DNA of 64,000 nucleotides from JAGPUQ01 sp050250395 (GCA_050250395.1 JBFWOQ010000003.1:62001-126000), one strand, 5' to 3'. Positions 17,423-28,343 are shown, numbered from the stretch's first letter. Notes: generated by a model from the sequence alone, not told the origin. Made by a program: numbers and translations.

Positions 17423-18550
17423 CTAGGCCAGCGCTGGTTGCTCGGCGGCGGCGATAAAGTCCCGTGCAAAGCTGTCGAGCCGATTGGCCGCGATGGCCTC
17501 GCGCAGACTCTGCATCAGCCATTGGTAGTGGCGCAGATTGTGGATGGTATTGAGCTGGCAGCCGAGGATTTCTCCGCAGCGATCCAGGTGGTGCAGATAG
17601 GCGCGGCTGAAATGGGTGCAGGTATAGCAGTCGCAGCTACTGTCCAGCGGCCCGGTATCCCTCCTGTGCACCGCGTTGCGAATCCGCACCACGCCGGACC
17701 GGGTAAACAGATGCCCGTTGCGGGCGTTGCGGGTGGGCATCACGCAGTCGAACATGTCGATGCCGCGCTGCACCGCCGCCACCAGATCGGCCGGCGTACC
17801 CACCCCCATCAGGTAACGCGGCGATGCCGCCGGCATGCGTGGCGCCAGACCATCCAGCACCCGCAACATGTCCGCCTTGGGCTCCCCCACCGAGAGACCG
17901 CCGATGGCATAGCCGTCGAAACCGATGTCGGTCAGGGCGGCGAGGGATTCCGCGCGCAACGTTTCGTACATGCCCCCCTGCACGATCCCGAACAGGGCGG
18001 CCGGGCTGTCGCCGTGCGCCTGCCGGCTGCGCCGCGCCCAGCGCATCGACAACTCCATGGAGGCGCGCGCGCTGGCCTCGCTCGCCGGATAGGGCGTGCA
18101 CTCGTCGAACGCCATCACCACATCCGCGCCCAGCGCGCGCTGCACGGCAATGGAGCGCTCGGGATCCAGCTCCACCGGACTGCCATCGACGGGCGACTGA
18201 AACCGCACCCCCGCCTCGGTGATCTTGCGCCGCGCGCCGAGACTGAACACCTGAAAGCCGCCGGAATCGGTCAGGATAGGTCCGGGCCACTGCATGAAAT
18301 CGTGGAGATCCCCGTGGGCCTGGATGATCTCGGTGCCCGGGCGCAGCATCAGGTGAAACGTGTTGCCGAGCACCATCTGGGCGCCGATCGCGACCAGATC
18401 GCGCGGCGTCATCGCCTTGACCGTGCCATAGGTGCCCACCGGCATGAAGGCGGGCGTCTCCACGACCCCGCGCGGAAAGTGCAACCGCCCCCGCCGTGCG
18501 GCTCCATCCCGGCCGAGCAGCTCAAAGCGCATGTGGCAGCTGCGGGTCAC
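17423..18550 (-). CDS. tgt: tRNA-guanine transglycosylase
   Basis: A 375-aa (or 369-aa) enzyme that swaps guanine 34 for the queuosine precursor preQ1 in GUN-anticodon tRNAs. LTDSGGFQVFSLG carries the acid/base Asp, GIDMFDCVMPTRNARNGH the nucleophile Asp, and CDCYTC with a following His binds zinc. A strong GGGGAG lies 8 nt before the GTG at 18550, which overlaps the queA TGA. Counting from the later ATG (18532) makes the acid/base residue Asp89, as in E. coli, so that start is a real alternative. Operon with queA. Confidence 0.96.
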   Translation of the reverse strand: MTRSCHMRFELLGRDGAARRGRLHFPRGVVETPAFMPVGTYGTVKAMTPRDLVAIGAQMVLGNTFHLMLRPGTEIIQAHGDLHDFMQWPGPILTDSGGFQVFSLGARRKITEAGVRFQSPVDGSPVELDPERSIAVQRALGADVVMAFDECTPYPASEASARASMELSMRWARRSRQAHGDSPAALFGIVQGGMYETLRAESLAALTDIGFDGYAIGGLSVGEPKADMLRVLDGLAPRMPAASPRYLMGVGTPADLVAAVQRGIDMFDCVMPTRNARNGHLFTRSGVVRIRNAVHRRDTGPLDSSCDCYTCTHFSRAYLHHLDRCGEILGCQLNTIHNLRHYQWLMQSLREAIAANRLDSFARDFIAAAEQPALA

Positions 18551-19602
18551 TCGGGAATCTCCCCTGCTGCTGCCGGATTGCGCGTGATGAACATGGCATC
18601 CCCGTAACTGAAAAACCGGTAGCGCTCAGCCACGGCCGCGCGGTAAGCGGCGAGCGTCGCGCCATGGCCGGCAAAGGCGCAAACCAGCATCAACAGACTG
18701 GATTCCGGCAGATGAAAGTTGGTGATCAGGGCATCCACGCTGCGGAACTCATAACCCGGGAAAATGAAAATATCGGTTTCGCCGCAAAAAGGCTGCAACA
18801 CTCCCTGCGCAGCCGCCGTCTCCAGGCTGCGCACGGCCGTGGTACCCACGGCGATCACTCGCCCGCCGGAGGCTCGGGTCGCGGTCACCTGCGCGCACAG
18901 TTCGGCGCTGACGGTGACCCGCTCGGCGTGCATGCGATGCTCGCGGATGTCGTCGGCGCGCACCGGACGGAAAGTCCCGGCGCCCACATGAAGGGTGACA
19001 AAGCCCATGCCGATGCCCTGCGCGGCGAGCTGCGCCAGCATGTCCTCGTCGAAGTGGAGTCCCGCCGTGGGCGCGGCCACCGCCCCGGACTCACGGGCAT
19101 AGAGTGTCTGGTAGCGCTCCCGGTCCGCAGCAGTGGCCGGCCGCCCCAGATACGGCGGCAGCGGTATCGCGCCGATCGCTTCGAGAATTTCGGCCACCGG
19201 GACGGCACCCTCGAAACAGAGTTCGAACAGGTCGTCGCGACGCCCGCTCACCTGTGCCGTCACTCCTCGATCAAAGTGGAGGCGTGCGCCGACCCGGGGC
19301 GTTTTACTCGCCCGCACCATCCCCAACGCCCGTTGCGGGTCGTCGCCGAGGCGTTCGACCAGCACCTCGACGCGACCGCCGCTGTCCTTGTGCCCCAACA
19401 AGCGCGCCGGTATCACGCGAGTGTCGTTGAACACCAGGAGATCGCCACGGCGCAGCAGTTGCAGGAGATCGGGGAACCGGCGGTGGCTGAGCGCGCCGCT
19501 CGACCCGTCGAGCGCCAGCAGCCGGCTGTCGCGGCGCCGCTGCGGGGGATGGGTCGCGATCAGCTCCGGCGGCAGATCGTAATGAAACAGCTCCCGGCGC
19601 AT
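18547..19602 (-). CDS. queA: S-adenosylmethionine:tRNA ribosyltransferase-isomerase
   Basis: A 351-aa enzyme that adds the epoxycyclopentane part to preQ1-tRNA, the step after Tgt. The start MRRELFHYDLPPELIATHPP and LLVFNDTRVIPARLLGHK are diagnostic, as are AAPTAGLHFDEDML and FITNFHLPESSLLML. ATG 19602 fits the family; the in-frame TTG four codons upstream is less likely. Its stop codon overlaps the tgt start region. Confidence 0.96.
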   Translation of the reverse strand: MRRELFHYDLPPELIATHPPQRRRDSRLLALDGSSGALSHRRFPDLLQLLRRGDLLVFNDTRVIPARLLGHKDSGGRVEVLVERLGDDPQRALGMVRASKTPRVGARLHFDRGVTAQVSGRRDDLFELCFEGAVPVAEILEAIGAIPLPPYLGRPATAADRERYQTLYARESGAVAAPTAGLHFDEDMLAQLAAQGIGMGFVTLHVGAGTFRPVRADDIREHRMHAERVTVSAELCAQVTATRASGGRVIAVGTTAVRSLETAAAQGVLQPFCGETDIFIFPGYEFRSVDALITNFHLPESSLLMLVCAFAGHGATLAAYRAAVAERYRFFSYGDAMFITRNPAAAGEIPE

Positions 19603-19748
19603 GGGTGGGTCCAAAAAAGGCGCAAGGGTAGCCGAAATCGACCCCCTACCCCAGCCCCATGCCGGCCGCCGTGCTAACAGGGCGCCTGACGTGCAAACTC
19701 AGTCTGTGCGGGTCATAGCCGCCAAACCATGCTGCCGTCCCCGATCGG

Positions 19749-20609
19749 TCAGACCAGCCGACGCGCGATTGACTCCATCGCCGCCAACAGCTTATCGAGG
19801 GGCAGATTCTCCGGCAGCCACATCACCACCCGGTCGGCGCCCGCCGCCTCCAGCGCGCGGATTTGCTCCGGCGTCTCCCACTGCCCCTTGATGCCAAAGA
19901 CAGTCTTCGTCAATTCTCCGTAGTTGCGGCCCACGGCATCGGCAGCCCGCTTGAGCCGCTCGACGCCCTGGCGGAACTGATCGACCGATTCCAGCACCGG
20001 CAGCCAGCCGTCGCCCCACTCGGCGATGCGCTGGTAGACACGCTCGGCCGTGAAACCGCCCAACAGTATCGGCGGATGCGGGCGTTGTGCCGGTTTCGGA
20101 AAACAGCGCACCGGCGGGAAATCCACATATTTGCCGTGGTATTCGGATTCCGTCTGGGTCCAGAGTTGCTTCATGGCCAGGATGTAATCCTTGGTCTGCC
20201 CCCAGCGATGGTCGAAGTCGCCGCCGAGAATCTGGCATTCCTCGCGATTCCAGCCCGCCCCGATACCCATCAGATAGCGCCCGCCGGAGAAGGAATCCAG
20301 GGACGCCACCATCTTCGCGGCCAGCAACGGGTTGCGCTCCGGAACCAGGATAATGCCGGTGCCGAGCAAGATGGTGCTGGTGACGGCCGCGGCACGCGTG
20401 AGTGCGATCAGCGGGTCGGGCATCTGCCAGAGGTAATCCGGCCCGGGCTCGCCGGGCCGCACCCCCGGATACTGGTCGGAGTAGGTCACCGGCAGGATGG
20501 TATGGTCCGGCACCCAGTAGGAGTCGAAGCCCAGTGCTTCGGCGTGTTTGGCGACGACCGCGGGATCGGCGGCCAGGTTCGGAAGAATGGAAAAAACACC
20601 AATTTTCAT
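19749..20609 (-). CDS. LLM-class oxidoreductase, F420-dependent-like
   Basis: A 286-aa luciferase-like (bacterial luciferase superfamily) TIM-barrel protein. Features are KIGVFSILPN at the start, LGFDSYWVPDHTILP, LLGTGIILVPERNPLLAAKMVASLDSFS and RYLMGIGAGWNREEC. This pattern resembles families often annotated as F420-dependent, but FMN use cannot be excluded from sequence. The substrate is unknown. It is divergent from tRNA-Leu(CAA), with a perfect palindrome between the two (20620-20633). AGGGGG lies 4 nt before the ATG. Confidence 0.82.
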   Translation of the reverse strand: MKIGVFSILPNLAADPAVVAKHAEALGFDSYWVPDHTILPVTYSDQYPGVRPGEPGPDYLWQMPDPLIALTRAAAVTSTILLGTGIILVPERNPLLAAKMVASLDSFSGGRYLMGIGAGWNREECQILGGDFDHRWGQTKDYILAMKQLWTQTESEYHGKYVDFPPVRCFPKPAQRPHPPILLGGFTAERVYQRIAEWGDGWLPVLESVDQFRQGVERLKRAADAVGRNYGELTKTVFGIKGQWETPEQIRALEAAGADRVVMWLPENLPLDKLLAAMESIARRLV

Positions 20610-20619
20610 TTTGCCCCCT

Positions 20620-20633
20620 GGGGAATATTCCCC
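20620..20633. promoter_or_regulatory. Operator-like perfect palindrome GGGGAATATTCCCC
   Basis: A 14-bp perfect inverted repeat 10 bp upstream of the LLM oxidoreductase ATG and 7 bp upstream of the TATAAT of tRNA-Leu(CAA). It covers the expected -35 region of the tRNA promoter. A dimeric regulator site is plausible; the regulator is unknown. Confidence 0.45.
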
Positions 20634-20640
20634 TTGCTGA

Positions 20641-20646
20641 TATAAT
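20641..20646 (+). promoter_or_regulatory. -10 box of tRNA-Leu(CAA)
   Basis: A perfect TATAAT 11 bp before the tRNA 5' end. No clear -35 hexamer lies at 16-18 bp; that position is occupied by the GGGGAATATTCCCC palindrome. Expression may therefore depend on an activator or on the upstream element. Confidence 0.6.
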
Positions 20647-20657
20647 CCCGCCGCCGC

Positions 20658-20744
20658 GCCAGAGTGGTGAAATTGGTAGACACGACGGATTCAAAATCCG
20701 TTGGGGTAAAACCCGTGCCGGTTCGAGTCCGGCCTCTGGTACCA
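20658..20744 (+). tRNA. tRNA-Leu (anticodon CAA)
   Basis: An 87-nt class II tRNA with an encoded CCA end. The acceptor arm GCCAGAG pairs with CTCTGGT, with a G-U first pair. The D-loop contains GGTAGACAC, typical of tRNA-Leu. The anticodon arm ACGGA/TCCGT holds loop TTCAAAA, giving CAA. A long variable arm follows and the T-arm loop is GTTCGAGTC. It reads UUG codons. Confidence 0.97.
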
Positions 20745-20832
20745 AGTACTTTCCTGCACGCAACATTTCTGCACGCCACATTCGACACGCGACACACGAC
20801 ATTCGGCACGCTACCTTCCGCGCCAGCCGACG

Positions 20833-21501
20833 TCAGCCCGACCTGCCCCGCCTGGCATCCTGTTTCGCTGCGCGCCGATCCCGGCGGCGCGCCATGCGCG
20901 AGTGCAGCGCGTCGCGCTGGCGCCGCATGATCTCGCGGGCGTGGAACACAGTGGGCACGTCATGGTGACGCCGACTCAGGATGATGGTGATGATGAGCTC
21001 CTCGATCGCCACCCAGATATGGAACAGCACCACCACGCGAAACAGCCAGGCCACATCGTAGAGCACCAGTAAATAGTAGGCCGGCGCCATCAGGATCGCC
21101 GAAAGTTTCGCGGCCCAGGTGTGATAACGCGGCAGCTCGCGAAATTTCAGCAGGCTGGTGAGGGTAGGAATCAGATAGAACCCGAGCGCCAGGTACAGAA
21201 ACCAGGCCTCGCGCGCGAACACGGCGGGCCACAACCACATCAGTCCGAACACCATGGCGGCGTAGGTACTGAGGTCGCCCCAGCTGTCCAGCCGGGCGCC
21301 CAGCGATGTCGCCAGGCCAAGGCGGCGCGCGAGATGACCGTCCAGTGCATCGGTCACCAGCGCCAGCGCCAGCAGCCAGAGAAAGGGTTCCGCCAAACCG
21401 CGATGGGCACACCACAGCAAGACCGGCGCAAGCAGCAAACGCAGCGCGCTCAACGCATTGGGAAGGTTGAAGTTGGTGGCGACCGCGGGCGTCCGCGTCA
21501 C
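20833..21501 (-). CDS. CDP-alcohol phosphatidyltransferase family protein
   Basis: A membrane enzyme of about 222 aa that transfers a phosphatidyl or similar group from a CDP-linked donor to an alcohol. The family motif DGX2ARX8GX3DX3D is complete in DALDGHLARRLGLATSLG followed by ARLDSWGDL. Several hydrophobic segments surround it, and the C-terminus is strongly basic (RRQRDALHSRMARRRDRRAAK). The acceptor alcohol cannot be read from sequence; it resembles PgsA/Pss relatives but sits outside a known pathway. The frame is open to 21600, but that would overlap rlmB. GTG 21501, with GGGAAGG upstream, is preferred. Confidence 0.8.
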   Translation of the reverse strand: MTRTPAVATNFNLPNALSALRLLLAPVLLWCAHRGLAEPFLWLLALALVTDALDGHLARRLGLATSLGARLDSWGDLSTYAAMVFGLMWLWPAVFAREAWFLYLALGFYLIPTLTSLLKFRELPRYHTWAAKLSAILMAPAYYLLVLYDVAWLFRVVVLFHIWVAIEELIITIILSRRHHDVPTVFHAREIMRRQRDALHSRMARRRDRRAAKQDARRGRSG

Positions 21502-21526
21502 GTCCACGCCCTTCCCGGCAGGATGC

Positions 21527-22288
21527 TCATGGGGGCGTCGTGCCGGCACGCCGTTGGCGGACCGCCTCGAACAGACAGATACCCGTGGCGACGGCGACAT
21601 TCAGGCTCTCCACGCTCCCCGCCATGGGAAGCTTTACCAGCAGGTCGCAGCAGTCGCGGGTCAGGCGTCGCAAGCCGGTGTCCTCCGCGCCCATGACCAG
21701 CGCCGTGCGCCCGCGCAGGTCGGCGTCATACAGCGACGACTCTGCCTCGCCACAGGTTCCAACCAGCCAGACGCCCGCTTCCTGCAAGGCCCGCAGGGTA
21801 CGCGCCAGGTTGGTGACCACCACATAGGGCACGCTGGCCGCGGCGCCACTGGCTACTTTCTGTACCGTCGCGGTGATGCCCACCGCGCGATCGCGGGGCG
21901 CAATCACGGCGGCGACGCCAGCGGCATCGGCGGCTCGCAGGCAGGCGCCGAGATTGTGGGGGTCGGTGATCCCATCGAGCACCAGGAGGAGCAGCTCGGC
22001 GCGGTCCTCGATCAGCGCGGCCAGAAAGCTTTCGTCGTGCAGTGCCCCCGCAGTGCAGAGCGCGGCCACGCCCTGGTGGCGCCCGGCGGCCAGACGATCC
22101 AGCTCATCGCGCTCGGCCCACTGCCATGCCACGCCCTGCTGCTCCGCGAGGTGCCTGACTTTCTCCAGCCGCTGATCGCGGCGATGGCGCTGCAGCCGGA
22201 TCTCGCTCACCCGACCGGCATCGGTCTTCAACAGTCCCATCACGGCATGGACACCGTAAACCCATTCGCACTCAGCGCCGCCTGCCAT
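21527..22288 (-). CDS. rlmB: 23S rRNA (guanosine-2'-O-)-methyltransferase RlmB
   Basis: A 253-aa SPOUT methyltransferase that methylates G2251 of 23S rRNA. WVYGVHAVMGLL begins the substrate-binding domain. The knotted catalytic domain has LDGITDPHNLGACLRAADAAG, VMGAEDTGLRR and LPMAGSVESLNVAVATGICLFE. ATG 22288 is chosen; a GTG 9 nt upstream is possible. In enterics it directly follows rnr, but here a strictosidine-synthase-like gene lies between the two. Confidence 0.94.
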   Translation of the reverse strand: MAGGAECEWVYGVHAVMGLLKTDAGRVSEIRLQRHRRDQRLEKVRHLAEQQGVAWQWAERDELDRLAAGRHQGVAALCTAGALHDESFLAALIEDRAELLLLVLDGITDPHNLGACLRAADAAGVAAVIAPRDRAVGITATVQKVASGAAASVPYVVVTNLARTLRALQEAGVWLVGTCGEAESSLYDADLRGRTALVMGAEDTGLRRLTRDCCDLLVKLPMAGSVESLNVAVATGICLFEAVRQRRAGTTPP

Positions 22289-22344
22289 ACCGTCCACTCA
22301 CCGCCTGACGAGCCGGGATTCTACCCTGCTCGCCGGCACCGGCC

Positions 22345-23430
22345 TCACACTGGCGCCGGCACCGGCAAGCGCGCGATGAAGTCCGAGCCCAGACCGCCCA
22401 GATACAGATGGCCTTCGTATTCCAGCACGCTGGTCACCATGCCGATGTCGCCACCATGGGCATCCATGAAATGCGTGATATTGCCATTCATGTCCAGGCC
22501 GACGAACAAGCCATATGTGGGCAGATGCAGACCCTCAAAAAAATCCGGCACCGGCGCCAGGAACCGGGGCAGCCGCATCATCAACTTCTTCAAGAAGGGC
22601 TGCGGCGCCAGCGCTTCCAGGTGCGGGTAGCGGGGAAACGCCAGGGCCACCCAGTAGGTGTCCTTGCCATTGAAAGTGATGTTATCCGGCCCGCCGGGGA
22701 GATTGCTCACGAAGGTATCGCGCTGCCCCGCCTGCGGTCCCTTGAGCCACAGCCGGGTAACGCAGAAACCCAGGGTTTCGTTAACCAGCACATAGTCGTC
22801 GTTTGGCCCCATCGCGACGCCATTGGCAAGGCGGAGGTTGTCGAGGGCGACGTGGCTGCTGCGGAAGGCCGGGTCGTAGCACACCAGCACGCCGGTTGGG
22901 TTGTCTTCCATGAGCGCGTAGCCGGCCTGCGCCATGTTGAATTTGGTGGAGATATCGCTGAAGTAGATCTTGCCGTCGGCGGCGATGGCGAGATCGTCGG
23001 CGACGTTGTAGTTGCGGCCATCCACCGAACTGCTCAGCACCGATACCTCGCCCGCGGGGGTGACACAGACCAGGCCCTTCTCGGCGTCGCAGGTGATCAG
23101 GTTGCCGGCGGCATCGAATTTCAACCCGAGCGGATGACCGCCGGTGTTGGCGAGCACTTCGGGGCTGCCCTCCCCGTCGATTTTCATGCGCACGAGGTCG
23201 CCGTTGGTCAGCCCCGTGTAGATATACCCGTCCTTGATGGCGGTTGCCTCGGGTCCCGCGAGTTTGCCGCGCCAGAGCTTTTCGGCGCTCGCCAGGGAGT
23301 TCTTGCGCTCGAAGCGGCCTTCATAGGGCGGGGCCTTGGGCGGGCTCCAACCCTGGGGGTCAATGGGTATCGGCCAGTACAGCAGGTAGGCGACAAACAG
23401 GACGATGGCGATGACAATGACTATTCCCAT
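22345..23430 (-). CDS. Strictosidine synthase-like / APMAP-type six-bladed propeller protein, membrane-anchored
   Basis: A 361-aa protein with an N-terminal membrane helix (MGIVIVIAIVLFVAYLLYW) and a six-bladed beta-propeller. The segments KIYFSDISTKF, LRLANGVAMGPNDDYVLVNETLGFCVTRLWLKGP and NLPGGPDNI match the strictosidine-synthase-like/APMAP family, whose bacterial and animal members act as lactonases or arylesterases rather than in alkaloid synthesis. ATG 23430 has a GGAGAAT site; a longer open frame runs over the end of rnr but is not supported. Substrate unknown. It interrupts the common rnr-rlmB pair. Confidence 0.82.
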   Translation of the reverse strand: MGIVIVIAIVLFVAYLLYWPIPIDPQGWSPPKAPPYEGRFERKNSLASAEKLWRGKLAGPEATAIKDGYIYTGLTNGDLVRMKIDGEGSPEVLANTGGHPLGLKFDAAGNLITCDAEKGLVCVTPAGEVSVLSSSVDGRNYNVADDLAIAADGKIYFSDISTKFNMAQAGYALMEDNPTGVLVCYDPAFRSSHVALDNLRLANGVAMGPNDDYVLVNETLGFCVTRLWLKGPQAGQRDTFVSNLPGGPDNITFNGKDTYWVALAFPRYPHLEALAPQPFLKKLMMRLPRFLAPVPDFFEGLHLPTYGLFVGLDMNGNITHFMDAHGGDIGMVTSVLEYEGHLYLGGLGSDFIARLPVPAPV

Positions 23431-23581
23431 GGGGATTCTCCGCGGCCGTTTTTTTGTTGTTCGGCTTGCACGACGGCGCCGTGCGACCGGCCGGTCGACT
23501 ATACGCCGCGCGCCTTGCGGATCAAATACCTTGTCCCGACACCAGCGACCGAACGCAGTCGGCACCGGTGGCAAATGCCGA

Positions 23582-26035
23582 TCAGCGCCGACGCCGTCCC
23601 GGTCGCCGCGTGCGCCCCCCCGGCACATCGTCGGGCGGCTTCCTGTCACCGCGCCCGCCGCGCGTCGGCGTCGCGGCTGCCTCTGCCGGTTGCCTGGCCT
23701 TTCCCTTGCGCCCGCCTTTGCGGCCCTGTTCCTCCCTGTGCCGAGCCGCAGGTTTGCGCGCCGTCGCCGATGCTTCCGGCGCGCGCGCCGGGCGGCGCCC
23801 GACCCCCTCGACCAGATCGAAATCGACCTTGCGTTCGTCCAGATTTACCCGCGCCACCCGCACCCGCAGCCGGTCGCCCAGCCGGAACACCCGCCGCGTG
23901 CGCTCGCCCACCAGGCGATGGTGCGCAGCCTCGTAGTGGTAGTAGTCCTTGGGCAGACCGGTGATATGGACCAACCCCTCGACATAGAGTTCTTCCAGCT
24001 CCACGAACAGCCCGAAGCTGGTGACGCCCACCACCACACCGGCAAATTCGTCGGCGACGTGTTCGAGCAGGTACTCGCACTTGAGCCAATGCACCACGCT
24101 GCGCGTCGCATCATCGGCGCGGCGTTCGGTCATGGAGCATTGCACTCCCGCTTCATCCATGGCTGCCGCATCGTAGGGGTAGCCTTGCGGCAATGGCACC
24201 TTGGGCGCGTCCGAGTGCCGGCGCAACCGTGCGTTGCGCCCCCTGCTCCACAGCAGCGCGCGGATGGCGCGGTGCACCAGGAGATCGGGATAACGGCGAA
24301 TCGGCGAGGTGAAATGGGTATAGGCGGGATAATGCAGACCGAAGTGCCCCAGGTTTTCCGGCTGATAGCGCGCCTGCCGCATGGAGCGCAGCATCACCGA
24401 CTGGATGATCGACGCATCGGGGCGGCCCGCGACCTTCTTGAGCACCGCCTGGAAATCCTCCGGCGTGGGTTCGTCGCCGCCGGGCAGACCCAGGCCTAGC
24501 TCACCGAGAAACTCCCGCAGATTGGCGAGCTTCTCCGCCTGGGGGCCATCGTGGACCCGGTACAACACCGGCAGTTTGCTCTTTTCCAGGAGCTGCGCCG
24601 CGCACACATTCGCGCACAGCATGCACTCCTCGATCAGGCGATGCGCTTCCGTGCGTTCGGCCGGCACGATGCGTTCGATCTTGCGCTCCGCATCGAACAG
24701 AATGCGGGTCTCGCCGGATTCGAAGTCGATGGCCCCGCGGCGCTCGCGCGCCTCGCGCAGCGCCTGATAGAGGCGATGCAGTTCGTCGATGTGCGACACA
24801 ATGCCGCGGAACTGGCCGCGCACACCGCTCTCGGGGTCGTTCTTCTGGGCAATCATGGCGGCCACCTGGGTGTACGTCAGCCGCGCCCGGGAATGCATCA
24901 CGGCTTCATAAAATTCGAAGCGCTTGACCACGCCCTTGCGGTCTATACGCATCTCGCACACCATGCACAGGCGATCGACCTCCGGATTCAGCGAGCACAG
25001 TCCGTTGGAAAGCTGTTCCGGCAGCATCGGCACCACATGCCCGGGGAAATAGACCGAGTTGCCGCGCTGGTAGGCTTCGCGATCCAGCGCCGATCCCGCC
25101 GGCACATAGTGGGCGACATCGGCGATCGCCACCAGCAGGCGCCAGCCGCCGAACCTGAGGCGCTCGCAATAGACCGCATCGTCGAAGTCCCGGGCATCCT
25201 CGCCATCGATGGTCACCAGCGCCAGCTCGCGCAGATCGACCCGCCCCCGCAAATCGGCGCGTTCCACCCGTTCCGGCAACTTGCCGACCTGGGCGGCAAC
25301 CGCCTCCGGCCACGCCTGGGGCAGACCGAAGTTGTGGATCGCCACTTCGATTTCCATGCCCGGCGCCAGATGATCGCCGAGCACGCGTGAAACGCGGCCC
25401 GCGGGCTGACCCTCGCGGGACGGCTGTCGGGTGATTTCCACCAGCACCATCTGGCCGGCCCGGGCACCGCCGGTGCCGCCCGGCGCGATCAACACGTCCT
25501 GGCTGATCCCCGGGTTGTCCGGCCGCACGAAATGGATGCCGCCTTCGGTGAAATAACGTCCCACCAGTTCCCGCGTGCCGTGTTCCAGCACCTCCACGAT
25601 GGAACCTTCGGGACGACCGCGACGGTCGAAGCCCGAAATCCGCACCAGCACCTGATCGCCCGCCAGCACCCGCCGCATCTGGCGACTGGACAGAAAAATA
25701 TCCGCCTGACCGCCGCCGGCGACCACGAAACCATAGCCTTCGGGATGACCCGTAACGCGGCCCTTGATCAGATTCATCTTGTCCAGCGCGCCATAGCCGC
25801 CGGAGCGGTTCTCGACGATCTGCCCATCGCGAACCATGGCACCCAGACGCCGGCGCAGCGCCTCGATCTGCTCGTCTTCCGTGAGGCCGAGTTCACGGCT
25901 CAACTCAGCCTGGTTGAGTGGCCCCACGCTGTCCGCCAACAACTGCAGGATGTATTCGCGACTGGGAATGGGCTTTTCGTAGCGCGCCGCTTCCCGCTCC
26001 GCCTGAGGGTCATTCTTGAGATGTTTGTTCCGCAT
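23582..26035 (-). CDS. rnr: Ribonuclease R
   Basis: An 817-aa 3'-5' exoribonuclease that degrades structured RNA. In order: N-terminal winged-helix region (about 25-75), cold-shock domains (about 85-240), the RNB catalytic domain with IDGEDARDFDDAV (Asp277, Asp283, Asp285, Asp286, equivalent to E. coli 272, 278, 280, 281), a C-terminal S1 domain (about 650-735) and a basic tail rich in Lys/Arg (about 745-817). Full length for the family. tRNA-Leu(CAG) lies upstream on the other strand. Confidence 0.97.
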   Translation of the reverse strand: MRNKHLKNDPQAEREAARYEKPIPSREYILQLLADSVGPLNQAELSRELGLTEDEQIEALRRRLGAMVRDGQIVENRSGGYGALDKMNLIKGRVTGHPEGYGFVVAGGGQADIFLSSRQMRRVLAGDQVLVRISGFDRRGRPEGSIVEVLEHGTRELVGRYFTEGGIHFVRPDNPGISQDVLIAPGGTGGARAGQMVLVEITRQPSREGQPAGRVSRVLGDHLAPGMEIEVAIHNFGLPQAWPEAVAAQVGKLPERVERADLRGRVDLRELALVTIDGEDARDFDDAVYCERLRFGGWRLLVAIADVAHYVPAGSALDREAYQRGNSVYFPGHVVPMLPEQLSNGLCSLNPEVDRLCMVCEMRIDRKGVVKRFEFYEAVMHSRARLTYTQVAAMIAQKNDPESGVRGQFRGIVSHIDELHRLYQALREARERRGAIDFESGETRILFDAERKIERIVPAERTEAHRLIEECMLCANVCAAQLLEKSKLPVLYRVHDGPQAEKLANLREFLGELGLGLPGGDEPTPEDFQAVLKKVAGRPDASIIQSVMLRSMRQARYQPENLGHFGLHYPAYTHFTSPIRRYPDLLVHRAIRALLWSRGRNARLRRHSDAPKVPLPQGYPYDAAAMDEAGVQCSMTERRADDATRSVVHWLKCEYLLEHVADEFAGVVVGVTSFGLFVELEELYVEGLVHITGLPKDYYHYEAAHHRLVGERTRRVFRLGDRLRVRVARVNLDERKVDFDLVEGVGRRPARAPEASATARKPAARHREEQGRKGGRKGKARQPAEAAATPTRGGRGDRKPPDDVPGGRTRRPGRRRR

Positions 26036-26121
26036 GGGTCAAATCGTGGCTCGTTGATTCGGTGCAGACACCAGCGCCGGAACGTTCCGGTCACCGGCCT
26101 GCTCCGCCGCAGTATGACGGA

Positions 26122-26150
26122 TTGACAAGGTTGGGGGCGATACGTAAAGT
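26122..26150 (+). promoter_or_regulatory. Promoter of tRNA-Leu(CAG)
   Basis: TTGACA (26122-26127), a 17-bp spacer and TAAAGT (26145-26150): a full consensus -35 and a moderate -10. The expected start near 26157 gives a 5' precursor of about 34 nt before the mature tRNA. Confidence 0.65.
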
Positions 26151-26190
26151 TCGGCTCCCGCGCCGGCGTCCAGCATTGGACCCGGTCCGC

Positions 26191-26277
26191 GCCCAGGTGG
26201 TGAAATTGGTAGACACGCTAGCTTCAGGTGCTAGTGGCCTTACGGTCGTGGAGGTTCAAGTCCTCTCCTGGGCACCA
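26191..26277 (+). tRNA. tRNA-Leu (anticodon CAG)
   Basis: An 87-nt class II tRNA with encoded CCA. The acceptor arm GCCCAGG pairs with CCTGGGC. The D-loop GGTAGACAC matches the other tRNA-Leu in this window. The anticodon arm CTAGC/GCTAG holds loop TTCAGGT, giving CAG. A long variable arm and the T-loop GTTCAAGTC follow. It reads CUG, likely the most used leucine codon in this GC-rich genome. Confidence 0.97.
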
Positions 26278-26391
26278 TCGCAATCCCTTCCCGGCAACCT
26301 CCACAGTCTGACATCGGCGCGCCAAGCGTCAACAAAAGCAGCGTTATCGACATCGCTCGGCTAACGCAGCCATTCACCAATGGCACGCGCA

Positions 26392-26422
26392 TTAGGCAAT
26401 GCCCGGTCTTGCCGACTATACT
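26392..26422 (+). promoter_or_regulatory. Weak candidate promoter of the first BVMO gene
   Basis: TTAGGC (26392-26397), a 19-bp spacer and TATACT (26417-26422). The -10 is good, but the -35 and the spacing are poor. It would give a leader of about 130 nt before the ATG at 26556. The rest of the 278-bp gap after the tRNA shows nothing else recognisable. Confidence 0.3.
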
Positions 26423-26555
26423 CAGAATCACTATTCAGGCGTGTGTCGCCGTACCTAACCTGCGCGTCTCTCCCCGCAGCGGTTCACGGTTGGCCCCTAC
26501 TCGATTTTCTACAGGCATCAGCGATCCACAACCACTACCCTTTGAGGTTATTACC

Positions 26556-28343
<1,788 letters not shown>

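Noticed and set aside
22345..23649. 434-residue form of the strictosidine-synthase-like protein
   Set aside because: The extra N-terminus overlaps the end of rnr and is Arg-rich shadow sequence; ATG 23430 has a ribosome site and starts a membrane helix.
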